Source of the DNA: Actinoallomurus soli | GTDB lineage: Bacteria; Actinomycetota; Actinomycetes; Streptosporangiales; Streptosporangiaceae | Reading direction: 5' to 3' | DNA: 64,000 nucleotides | NCBI RefSeq assembly: GCF_024055715.1 | Contig: NZ_JAMXMV010000001.1 | Location: 434,001-498,000 of the forward strand | Part shown: positions 44,402-54,532 of the stretch, piece by piece | Numbering within the stretch: the stretch's first letter is position 1 | How the letters are laid out: each line of letters opens with the position of its first letter | Translations under genes and position numbers: made by a program | Notes under the pieces: generated by a model | Told to the model about the DNA's origin: nothing | Database searches by the model: none | What the model saw: the letters and a program-made list of their open reading frames with translations, nothing else

Positions 44402-44643
44402 TGAAGACGACCGTGGACATCTCCGATGATCTGCTGCGGGAGGCTCGCCGGATAGCGCACGAGGAGGGGGTCACGCTCAAATCGATGATCGAGGAGGGTC
44501 TGCGGGCGGTTCTCGCGCGGCGCGAGCAAGGACGTCGCTACGTGCTCCCGGACGCTTCAGTGCGTGGTGACGGGCTTCAGCCGGAGGCGCGGACGGCTTC
44601 GTGGGCCGAGTTGCGCGCCATGGCGTACGGGGATCGACTGTGA
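44401..44643 (+). CDS. vapB: VapB-type antitoxin
   Basis: Antitoxin of 80 residues with a ribbon-helix-helix N-terminus (MKTTVDISDDLLREARRIAH) and a C-terminal segment that would wrap the toxin ([25 protein letters not shown]). Two in-frame ATGs lie up to 18 bases upstream, but MKTTVDIS is the family start. Its TGA overlaps the vapC GTG by three bases. It should bind and neutralise VapC and repress the operon. Confidence 0.88.
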   Translation: MKTTVDISDDLLREARRIAHEEGVTLKSMIEEGLRAVLARREQGRRYVLPDASVRGDGLQPEARTASWAELRAMAYGDRL

Positions 44644-45074
44644 TCGCCGTTGACACCAACATCCTCGTCTACGCGCATCGGCAGGACAGCGAGTTCCACA
44701 CTGTCGCGGCTGCGCGCCTTCGCGAGTTGGCGGAGGGGCGAGCATCGTGGGCGATTCCGTGGCCGTGTGTCCATGAATTCTTCTCGGTCGTGACGCATCC
44801 CCGCATCTACGCGCCGCCCAGCACGACCGACCAGGCCGTAGAGCAGATCGATGCCTGGCTGGGATCGCCGTCCCTGGCGCTCCTGGGTGAGGGGATCGGC
44901 TACTGGGAGACCCTCCGTGCCACGTTGCGAGAGGGCAAGGTCGCTGGGCCACTGGTCCATGACGCCCGAATCGTCGCCCTCTGCGCCAGTAACGGCGTAC
45001 GCGAGCTGTGGACCATGGACCGGGACTTCTCCCGGTTCCCCGGTGTCGTCGTCCGCAACCCGCTGCGGTCGTGA
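44640..45074 (+). CDS. vapC: VapC-type PIN-domain toxin
   Basis: PIN-domain ribonuclease of 144 residues, the toxin of the pair. All acidic metal ligands are present: Asp5 ([10 protein letters not shown]), Glu46 (CVHEFF), Asp108 ([10 protein letters not shown]) and Asp127/Asp129 (MDRDF). VapC toxins cut tRNA or rRNA and stop translation when VapB is degraded. The GTG start sits on the vapB stop. The pair has a somewhat lower GC content and separate promoter region and may have been acquired horizontally; aroC follows after 76 bases. Confidence 0.9.
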   Translation: MIAVDTNILVYAHRQDSEFHTVAAARLRELAEGRASWAIPWPCVHEFFSVVTHPRIYAPPSTTDQAVEQIDAWLGSPSLALLGEGIGYWETLRATLREGKVAGPLVHDARIVALCASNGVRELWTMDRDFSRFPGVVVRNPLRS

Positions 45075-45150
45075 CGGCGGTGTCAGTGGGTTCGTCTCAC
45101 GCTGCGGACATGTGCGCGTAGCCTTCCGTGGGGATGGAAGGATTCACCTC

Positions 45151-47890
<2,740 letters not shown>

Positions 47891-47922
47891 CCATCGGAGG
47901 AGAGACGGAGGACGGGCGGTCG

Positions 47923-48369
47923 ATGAGTGAGGTCTTCGTCCTGAACGGGCCCAACCTCGGCAGGCTGGGCAGCCGCGAACCCGACGTGTACGGCGCCGCG
48001 GACTTCGAGGCCCTCACCGCGCTGTGCCGGGACACCGCCCGGCGGCTGGGCCTGCACGCCGAGGTGCGCCAGACCGACGACGAGGCCGAGCTGATCTCGT
48101 GGCTGCACGAGGCGGCCGACGGCCGGATCCCGGTCGTGCTGAACCCCGCCGCCTTCACCCACTACTCGTACGCGGTGCGCGACGCCATCGCCCAGCGGAC
48201 CGCCCCGCTGATCGAGGTGCACCTGTCGAACCCGGCGGCACGGGAGGAGTTCCGCCACAACTCGGTGGTCGCAGGGGTCGCCACCGGCACGATCGCCGGC
48301 TTCGGGTTCCTGTCGTACGTGCTGGCGCTGCAGGCGATCGCCGAGCTCCTCGCGGAGAGCGAGGGCTGA
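47923..48369 (+). CDS. aroQ: Type II 3-dehydroquinate dehydratase
   Basis: Dehydrates 3-dehydroquinate to 3-dehydroshikimate. The 148-residue protein is a type II enzyme: LNGPNLGRLGSREPDVYG with catalytic Tyr23, NPAAFTHYSYAVRD (Asn74, His80) and EVHLSNPAAREEFRHNS (His100). ATG 47923 with GGAGG upstream gives the normal family length; a GTG at 47887 overlapping the aroB stop is a possible alternative start. Last gene of the aro operon. With aroC, aroK and aroB, four of the seven pathway steps are here. Confidence 0.93.
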   Translation: MSEVFVLNGPNLGRLGSREPDVYGAADFEALTALCRDTARRLGLHAEVRQTDDEAELISWLHEAADGRIPVVLNPAAFTHYSYAVRDAIAQRTAPLIEVHLSNPAAREEFRHNSVVAGVATGTIAGFGFLSYVLALQAIAELLAESEG

Positions 48370-48460
48370 CGCCGGAGGTGCCGCGCCCGCGCCGGTACGG
48401 TATGACTGAATGTGATTCTGTTACTCGGCGGTTCAGGTCAGGATGGGTGGGTGCGGCGCC

Positions 48461-49507
48461 ATGCGGATCGGGATGTCCCTCAACTACGCGGGCGGTTTCA
48501 CGGAGACCGTCGACGAGCTGGCGGACTATGAGAAGGCCGGCCTCGACATCGTGTTCGTGCCGGAGGCGTACAGCTTCGACGCCGTCAGCCAGATGGGCTT
48601 CATCGCGGCGCGGACCGAGCGCCTGCAGATCGCCTCGGGCATCCTCCAGCTGTACTCGCGGACCCCGACGCTGACCGCCATGACGGCCGCCGGCCTGGAC
48701 TACGTCTCCGGCGGGCGGTTCGTGCTCGGCCTCGGCGCGTCCGGCCCGCAGGTCATCGAGGGCTGGCACGGCGTCCCGTACACCGCGCCGATCGGCCGGA
48801 CCAGGGAGATCATCGAGATCTGCCGGATGGTCTGGCGCCGCGAACGCGTCGTCTACGACGGCAAGTACTACAAGCTGCCGCTCCCCGCCGAGGAGGGCAC
48901 CGGCCTCGGCAAGCCGCTCAAGCTGATCAACCACCCGGTCCGCGAGCGTATCCCGATCTTCATCGCCTCCCTCGGCCCGAAGAACGTCGAGATGACCGCC
49001 GAGCTGGCCGAGGGCTGGGAGCCGATCTTCTACGTCCCCGAGAAGGCCGGCGACGTCTGGGGCGACGCGCTCGCCCGCGGCAAGGCCAAGCGCGACCCCG
49101 CGCTCGGCGAGTTGGACATCGTCGCGCAGGCGTTCCTGGCGATCGGCGACGACGTCGACGGCCTGCTCGACCTCGGCCGGCCGATGGCCGCGCTGTACAT
49201 CGGCGGCATGGGCGCCAAGGGCCGCAACTTCTACAACGACCTCGCCCGGCGCTACGGCTACGAGAAGGAGGCCGAGGAGATCCAGGACCTCTACCTCGCC
49301 GGGAAGAAGGACGAGGCCGCCGCCAAGGTGCCGTACGAGCTGCTGCAGAAGACCTCCCTGATCGGCTCGGAGGGTTTCGTCCGCGACCGGCTCGCGGCGC
49401 TGAAGGAGTCCGGCGTCACGACGCTCAACGTCGCGCCGATGGCGGGCGACCACGAGTCCCGCGTCAAGCTGATCGAGCGGGTCCGGGAGCTGGCCGCCTC
49501 CGTCTGA
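48461..49507 (+). CDS. LLM-class F420-dependent oxidoreductase
   Basis: Luciferase-like TIM-barrel oxidoreductase of 348 residues that probably uses coenzyme F420. The start MRIGMSLNYAGGFTETVDEL and the segments GRFVLGLGASGPQVIEGWHG and IFIASLGPKNVEMTAELAEG are typical of F420-dependent LLM proteins. ATG 48461 is chosen over one six codons upstream because the fold begins there. Single gene after the aro operon. Substrate unknown. Confidence 0.88.
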   Translation: MRIGMSLNYAGGFTETVDELADYEKAGLDIVFVPEAYSFDAVSQMGFIAARTERLQIASGILQLYSRTPTLTAMTAAGLDYVSGGRFVLGLGASGPQVIEGWHGVPYTAPIGRTREIIEICRMVWRRERVVYDGKYYKLPLPAEEGTGLGKPLKLINHPVRERIPIFIASLGPKNVEMTAELAEGWEPIFYVPEKAGDVWGDALARGKAKRDPALGELDIVAQAFLAIGDDVDGLLDLGRPMAALYIGGMGAKGRNFYNDLARRYGYEKEAEEIQDLYLAGKKDEAAAKVPYELLQKTSLIGSEGFVRDRLAALKESGVTTLNVAPMAGDHESRVKLIERVRELAASV

Positions 49508-49668
49508 CCACGCGGGCCGCCGCGATCGCGCGCCCGCGCGGTCGGTGCGGGTGTTCAGCGGCGCGTCCCGGTCGGCGGGGCGGGCGCCCGGCGAAGCGCG
49601 CGGGGGACGGGGCGGTGTGCTCGGGGCTCGGCGGCTCCGCCCCGCGGCGCGGGCGTAGAGTTCGGGGC

Positions 49669-50736
49669 ATGCCGGAGATCCACGAGGCCCGCCGCGCGCG
49701 GCTGGCCGGGCTCGTCGCCGCCCGCGGGGCCGACGCGGCCCTCATCACCCGCCTGGTCAACGTGCGCTACCTGACCGGGCTGGCCAGCTCCAACGCCGCG
49801 CTGCTCGTGCGCGCCGACGGGACCGCCGTGCTGGCGACCGACGGCCGGTACGCCGGCACGGCCACGCGCGTGTGCCCGGAGCTGGAGTGCGTGATCGACC
49901 GGGCCACCGCGGGCGTGCTGGCCGGACGGGTGACGGGCCGGCTGGCGTTCGAGGCGCACGAGGTCACCGTCGAGGCGCGCGACGCGCTCGCCGGGGAGCC
50001 GGACGCGCCGGAGCTGGTCCCTCTCGGCCACGCCGTGGAGGAGCTCCGGATGGTCAAGGACGAGGAGGAGATCGTCCTCCTCGCGGAGGCCTGCGCCATC
50101 ACCGACCAGGCCTTCGACGCGGTGCTGCCCACGATCGGCCCCGGCGTCGCCGAACGCGAGATCGCGATCGCCCTGGACCGCGCCATGGTCGACCTCGGCG
50201 CGGACCGGCCGGCGTTCGCCACCATCGTGGCGAGCGGCCCCAACGGCGCGATCCCGCACCACGTCCCGTCCGAGCGCGCGATCGAGCGCGGCGACCTGGT
50301 CACCATGGACTTCGGCGCCCTGCGGGGCGGCTATCACGCCGACATGACCCGGACCGTCGCGATCGGCGAGGCCGGGGCGTGGGAGCGCGAGATCTACGAG
50401 CTCGTCGCCGCGGCCCAGGCGGCGGGCGTCGCGGCGGCGCGCCCGGACGCGGTGACCAAGGAGGTCGACGCCGCGGCCCGCGGTGTGATCGAGGCGGCCG
50501 GGCACGGCGACGACTTCCCGCATGGGCTCGGGCACGGTGTCGGCCTGGAGATCCACGAGGCACCGCTCATGGGGTATGACAAGACCGGTAAACTGATGGA
50601 TCGAGTTCCCATCACCGTCGAGCCCGGCGTCTACGTCGCCGGTCGCGGCGGGGTCCGCATCGAGGACACCCTCGTCGTCCGTGCGGACGGTCCGGAGCTG
50701 CTCACCAAGACGACAAAGGACCTGCTCGTCATCTAG
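49669..50736 (+). CDS. pepQ: M24 aminopeptidase P-type (Xaa-Pro) peptidase
   Basis: Metallopeptidase of 355 residues with the creatinase-like N-terminal domain and the pita-bread catalytic domain from about residue 125. The five metal ligands are visible: Asp in VTMDFGAL, Asp in YHADMTRTV, His in GHGVGLEIHE, Glu in ITVEPGVY and Glu in RIEDTLVV. It removes N-terminal residues before proline or splits Xaa-Pro dipeptides. A pepQ-type gene before efp is a conserved actinobacterial pair. A TAGAGT box ends seven bases before the ATG, suggesting a leaderless message. Confidence 0.92.
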   Translation: MPEIHEARRARLAGLVAARGADAALITRLVNVRYLTGLASSNAALLVRADGTAVLATDGRYAGTATRVCPELECVIDRATAGVLAGRVTGRLAFEAHEVTVEARDALAGEPDAPELVPLGHAVEELRMVKDEEEIVLLAEACAITDQAFDAVLPTIGPGVAEREIAIALDRAMVDLGADRPAFATIVASGPNGAIPHHVPSERAIERGDLVTMDFGALRGGYHADMTRTVAIGEAGAWEREIYELVAAAQAAGVAAARPDAVTKEVDAAARGVIEAAGHGDDFPHGLGHGVGLEIHEAPLMGYDKTGKLMDRVPITVEPGVYVAGRGGVRIEDTLVVRADGPELLTKTTKDLLVI

Positions 50737-50772
50737 ACGCGGCAGACCGCCGAAGCGGGAGAACGACACACA

Positions 50773-51330
50773 GTGGCGACGACGAACGACCTCAAGAACG
50801 GCATGACGCTGAACCTCGACGGCCAGCTGTGGACCGTCCAGGAGTTCCAGCATGTCAAGCCTGGCAAGGGCGGCGCGTTCGTCCGTACCAAGCTCAAGAA
50901 CGTCCTGTCCGGCAAGGTCGTCGACAAGACCTTCAACGCCGGCACCAAGGTCGACGTGGCGAACGTCGACAAGCGGGAGATGCAGTACCTCTACCGCGAG
51001 GGTGAGGACTTCGTCTTCATGGACACCGAGACCTACGACCAGCCGCACATCCCGGCGGCGACGGTCGGCGACGCGGCGAACTACCTCCTTCCGGAGCAGA
51101 ACGCCGTGATCGCCTTCAACGAGGGCACCCCGCTCTACATCGAGCTGCCCGCCGCCGTGGTGCTCGAGATCACCGAGACCGAGCCCGGCCTGCAGGGCGA
51201 CCGCTCCACCGGCGGCACCAAGCCCGCGACGGTCGAGACGGGCGCGACGATCCAGGTCCCGCTGTTCATCACGACCGGCGAGAAGATCAAGGTCGACACG
51301 CGCTCGGGCGACTACCTGGGTCGTGCCTGA
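50773..51330 (+). CDS. efp: Elongation factor P
   Basis: Translation factor that rescues ribosomes stalled at polyproline. The 185-residue protein has the three-barrel layout, the conserved loop [16 protein letters not shown] in domain I whose central residue contacts the peptidyl-transferase centre (here Lys in PGKGG), and the C-terminal signature [22 protein letters not shown] start. Next to pepQ and nusB in the order usual for actinobacteria. Many secreted or membrane proteins in this window have proline-rich tails and would depend on it. Confidence 0.96.
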   Translation: MATTNDLKNGMTLNLDGQLWTVQEFQHVKPGKGGAFVRTKLKNVLSGKVVDKTFNAGTKVDVANVDKREMQYLYREGEDFVFMDTETYDQPHIPAATVGDAANYLLPEQNAVIAFNEGTPLYIELPAAVVLEITETEPGLQGDRSTGGTKPATVETGATIQVPLFITTGEKIKVDTRSGDYLGRA

Positions 51331-51333
51331 TCC

Positions 51334-51750
51334 GTGGCCGCACGGAGCAAGGCGCGCAGACGCGCCCTCGAAATCCTCTACGAGGCCGAGGTCCGCGGTG
51401 AGCCGCCGGTCGAGGTCCTCGACCGGCGCACCCGGCAGGCGGAGCACCGGCTCGCCGAGCAGGACTTCGTCGACCGGCTCGTCGAGGGCGTGGCCACACG
51501 CCGCGAACGCCTCGACGAGCTGATCGCCACGTACGCCGTCGGCTGGACGCTCGACCGGATGCCCATCGTCGACCGCAACATCCTGCGGCTGGGCGCGTAC
51601 GAACTGCTGTGGAGCGAGGACGTCCCCGACGGCGTCGCCGTCAGCGAGGCGGTCGCCCTGGCCACCGACCTGTCCACCGATGAGTCGCCCCGGTTCGTCA
51701 ACGGCCTGCTGTCGCGGCTGTTGGAGCTGAAGCCCTCCCTGGCCCTGTGA
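51334..51750 (+). CDS. nusB: Transcription antitermination factor NusB
   Basis: RNA-binding antitermination protein of 138 residues, all helical, with the N-terminal Arg-rich helix AARSKARRRALEILYEAEVR and the C-terminal signature PRFVNGLLSRLLEL. It binds boxA with NusE and is used in rRNA transcription. GTG start three bases after efp, so co-transcribed with it. Confidence 0.94.
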   Translation: MAARSKARRRALEILYEAEVRGEPPVEVLDRRTRQAEHRLAEQDFVDRLVEGVATRRERLDELIATYAVGWTLDRMPIVDRNILRLGAYELLWSEDVPDGVAVSEAVALATDLSTDESPRFVNGLLSRLLELKPSLAL

Positions 51751-51794
51751 GGTCTTAGGGTGGGCGGGGAAGCGCCGAGCCGGGAGGGGGAGCC

Positions 51795-52541
51795 GTGACC
51801 GATCGTCCGCGATCGCGGTCGACGCGCACCGCCGTCGTGTGGGAGATCCTGCGCGATGTCCTCGACGAGACCGCCAAGGAGTCGGGGCGCGACCGGCTCG
51901 ACGTCGTCGACGCGGGCGGCGGCACCGGCGGGTTCGCCGTGCCGCTGGCCGAGCTCGGGCACCGCGTCACGGTCGTCGACGCCAGCCCGGACGCCCTCGC
52001 CGGCCTCGAGCGCCGCGCCGCCGAGGCCGGGGTCGCGGTTCGTGCCGCGCAGGGCGACGCCGACGGCCTGCTGGACGTCGTGGGCCCGGACAGCGCGGAC
52101 CTCGTCATCTGCCACAGCGTGCTGGAGTACGTCGACGACCCGGCCACCGCGCTGGCCGCGATCGCCCGCACCGTACGGCCCGGCGGAGCGGTCAGCGTGC
52201 TGGCCGCCAACCAGGTCGCCGCGGTGCTCCACCGGGCGCTCGCCGGGCACTTCGAGGACGCCCGCCGCGTCCTGTCCAGCGCGCAGGGCCGCTGGGGCGA
52301 CCGTGACCCGGTTCCGCGCCGGTTCACCTCCGGGATGCTGGCCGAGCTGATCGACGCGGCGGGCCTGCGGTCGGGGCCGGTGCACGGGGTCCGGGTGTTC
52401 GCCGACCTGGTTCCCAGCGGCATCATCGACGGCGAGCGCGGGGCCGCCGACGAGCTCGTCGCCTTGGAGCGTGCCGTCTCCATGCACCCCGTCCTGAAGG
52501 ACGTCGCCACCCAGCTCCACGCCCTGGCCTACCGCCGGTAG
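51795..52541 (+). CDS. SAM-dependent methyltransferase
   Basis: Class I methyltransferase of 248 residues. SAM motif I is VVDAGGGTGGFAVPLAELG (about residues 37-55), motif II DASP follows, and DLVICHSVLEYVDDPATAL is the post-motif region. The C-terminal part (GLRSGPVHGVRVFADLVPSG) resembles the actinobacterial methyltransferases found between nusB and dinB. Methyl acceptor unknown. GTG start behind GGGAGGGGGAG, 44 bases after nusB. Confidence 0.87.
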   Translation: MTDRPRSRSTRTAVVWEILRDVLDETAKESGRDRLDVVDAGGGTGGFAVPLAELGHRVTVVDASPDALAGLERRAAEAGVAVRAAQGDADGLLDVVGPDSADLVICHSVLEYVDDPATALAAIARTVRPGGAVSVLAANQVAAVLHRALAGHFEDARRVLSSAQGRWGDRDPVPRRFTSGMLAELIDAAGLRSGPVHGVRVFADLVPSGIIDGERGAADELVALERAVSMHPVLKDVATQLHALAYRR

Positions 52542-52558
52542 TCTCCAGTGAGCGACCA

Positions 52559-53830
52559 TTGAGCAGGAAGCAGCAGCTGCACCGGCCGGGGCCGCAGCCC
52601 GGGCCGCCGGGGGACGACACCGGCTGCACGGTCCTGCACGTGGACATGGACGCCTTCTTCGTCAGTGTCGAGTTGCTGGAGCACCCGGAGCTGCGCGGCC
52701 GCCCGGTCGTCGTGGGCGGGGCGGGGCCGCGCGGTGTCGTGGCCGCCGCCTCGTACGAGGCCCGGGCGTTCGGGGTGCACTCGGCGATGCCGATGAGCCG
52801 CGCCCGGCGGCTCTGCCCGCAGGCGGTCGTGCTGCCGCCCCGGCACGCCCGGTACGCCGCCGTGTCGGCGGGCGTCATGGAGATCTTCCGTTCGATCACG
52901 CCGCTGGTGGAGCCGCTCGCGCTCGACGAGGCGTTCCTCGACGTGGCGGGGGCGCTGCGCCGGCTGGGCCGGCCCGCCGAGATCGGCCGGATGATCCGGG
53001 AGCAGGTCTTCGCGCGGCAGGGCATCACCTGCTCGGTCGGGGTCGCGAGCACCAAGTTCGTGGCCAAGCTCGCGTCGACCCGGTGCAAGCCGGACGGCCT
53101 GCTCGTCGTGCCGGCGGACGGGGTCGTCGACTTCCTGCACCCGCTGCCCGTCGCGGCCCTGTGGGGCGTGGGGGAGCGTACCGAGGAGACCCTCCGGCGC
53201 CTCGGCCTGCGCACGGTCGGCGACCTCGCGCGGACGCCGGTCGACACCCTCCGGCGCGAGGTCGGCGAGGCGGCCGGCCGGCACCTGCACGACCTGGCCT
53301 GGGGCCGGGACCCGCGGTCGGTGACGGCGAGCGTGCCGGACAAGAGCATCGGCGCGGAGGAGACCTTCGACCACGACATCGCCGACCCGGAGGCGATCCG
53401 GCGCGAGCTGCTGCGGCTCTCCGACCGGGTGGGCGCGCGGCTGCGCGGAAGCGACCAGGCGGGCCGCACCGTGGCGGTCAAGCTCCGCAGGCCGGACTTC
53501 ACCACCCTGACCCGCGCCCGTACGCTCCCCGAGCCGACCGACGTGGCGCGTGAGGTCTACGCGACCGCCTGCGCGCTGTACGAGGCGTCCGGGCTGGAGG
53601 GCGTCCCCCTGCGGCTGGTGGGCGTGCGGGTCGAGAACCTCGTGCCCGCCGCGACGACCCCGCGGCAGCTGACCCTGGACGAGCCGGAGGTCGGCTGGCG
53701 TCAGGCGGAGGCGGCCATGGACCTGGCCGTCCGCCGGTTCGGCGCGGGCGCCGTACGCCCCGCCGCCCTGGTCCGCCCGGACGGCGGGCGTGATGCTCGC
53801 CACGGTCGAGAGACCGGTGACGACCAGTGA
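52559..53830 (+). CDS. dinB: Y-family DNA polymerase IV
   Basis: Translesion DNA polymerase of 423 residues. The catalytic acids are in HVDMDAFF (Asp29) and ALDEAFLDV (Asp123, Glu124); the helix-hairpin-helix thumb is ALWGVGERTEETLRRLGL, and the little-finger domain covers about 260-365. A beta-clamp-binding motif QLTLD is at 370-374. The TTG start overlaps the TGA of a four-codon GTG reading frame behind a TAGTCT box, which may couple initiation. No clear LexA site was seen upstream. Confidence 0.92.
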   Translation: MSRKQQLHRPGPQPGPPGDDTGCTVLHVDMDAFFVSVELLEHPELRGRPVVVGGAGPRGVVAAASYEARAFGVHSAMPMSRARRLCPQAVVLPPRHARYAAVSAGVMEIFRSITPLVEPLALDEAFLDVAGALRRLGRPAEIGRMIREQVFARQGITCSVGVASTKFVAKLASTRCKPDGLLVVPADGVVDFLHPLPVAALWGVGERTEETLRRLGLRTVGDLARTPVDTLRREVGEAAGRHLHDLAWGRDPRSVTASVPDKSIGAEETFDHDIADPEAIRRELLRLSDRVGARLRGSDQAGRTVAVKLRRPDFTTLTRARTLPEPTDVAREVYATACALYEASGLEGVPLRLVGVRVENLVPAATTPRQLTLDEPEVGWRQAEAAMDLAVRRFGAGAVRPAALVRPDGGRDARHGRETGDDQ

Positions 53831-54013
53831 GGCTCATGTGAAACATGTGACGACGCCGAGTGATCAGGGGTGATGACTTGACGATCCTCCTGTCCACAGG
53901 CGAACGTTTTCTTTCCCCCGGTCGTCAGGGCTCGTATTCTGGGCATATCACCGATAGCCATGTCCCCGTCCGGCGTGGGATTCCCCCTCGCGGGGCTGTC
54001 TTTGGGAGGCGCC

Positions 54014-54403
54014 GTGCCGCTCTCTGACCACGAGCAGCGCATGCTCGACCAGATCGAGCGCGCGCTGTACGCCGAGGATCCGAAGTTCGCTTCGGCGGTC
54101 CGCTCGACCGATCCGCAGGTGCATTACAGGCGCAGGATCTGGAAGGCCGCGATCGGCTCCGCACTGGGCCTGTTCGTGGTGTTGGCAGGCGTCATCGTGA
54201 ACACGATGCCGATCAGCATCGTGATCAGCGTGGCCGGGTTCCTGCTCATGGTCACCTGCTGCGCGTGGGGGCTGACCAGCTGGAAGCGGATGAACGGCGT
54301 GGCCGAGGCACCGCGCAGGCGGGGCAGGCGGCAGAAGGCGGCCGGCGGCGGGTTCATGGAGCGTCTGGAAGAGCGCTGGCGCCGCCGCCACGGAGAGCTC
54401 TGA
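54014..54403 (+). CDS. DUF3040 membrane protein
   Basis: Small actinobacterial membrane protein of 129 residues. The N-terminal part VPLSDHEQRMLDQIERALYA is the DUF3040 signature, followed by two transmembrane helices (about residues 50-92) and a basic cytoplasmic tail. Function unknown; the gene is conserved near the mra/fts cluster. GTG start behind GGGAGG. The 180 bases before it include the short palindrome CATGTGAAACATG at about 53835 and AT-rich stretches, probably its promoter region. Confidence 0.85.
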   Translation: MPLSDHEQRMLDQIERALYAEDPKFASAVRSTDPQVHYRRRIWKAAIGSALGLFVVLAGVIVNTMPISIVISVAGFLLMVTCCAWGLTSWKRMNGVAEAPRRRGRRQKAAGGGFMERLEERWRRRHGEL

Positions 54404-54417
54404 CCCCCGAAGACTTA

Positions 54418-54450
54418 CGTCACCGCCCGGCACACCGCCGGGCGGTGACG
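54418..54450. terminator. Perfect 14-bp hairpin between convergent genes
   Basis: CGTCACCGCCCGGC (54418-54431), loop ACACC, then GCCGGGCGGTGACG (54437-54450), perfectly paired. It sits 15 bases after the DUF3040 stop and serves the convergent end of the transglutaminase operon as well. A further half copy, CGGGCGGTGAC, follows near 54473. Confidence 0.75.
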
Positions 54451-54532
54451 CGCTTCCCCCCGGTACGCCCTCGGGCGGTGACTCGCCGACCGCGTGCCCC
54501 TGAGCGGACGGCCTGCCGGGTCCGCCGGGCGG

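Noticed and set aside
52450-52560. LexA/SOS box before dinB
   Set aside because: No sequence close to the actinobacterial GAAC-N4-GTTC site was found upstream of the gene.
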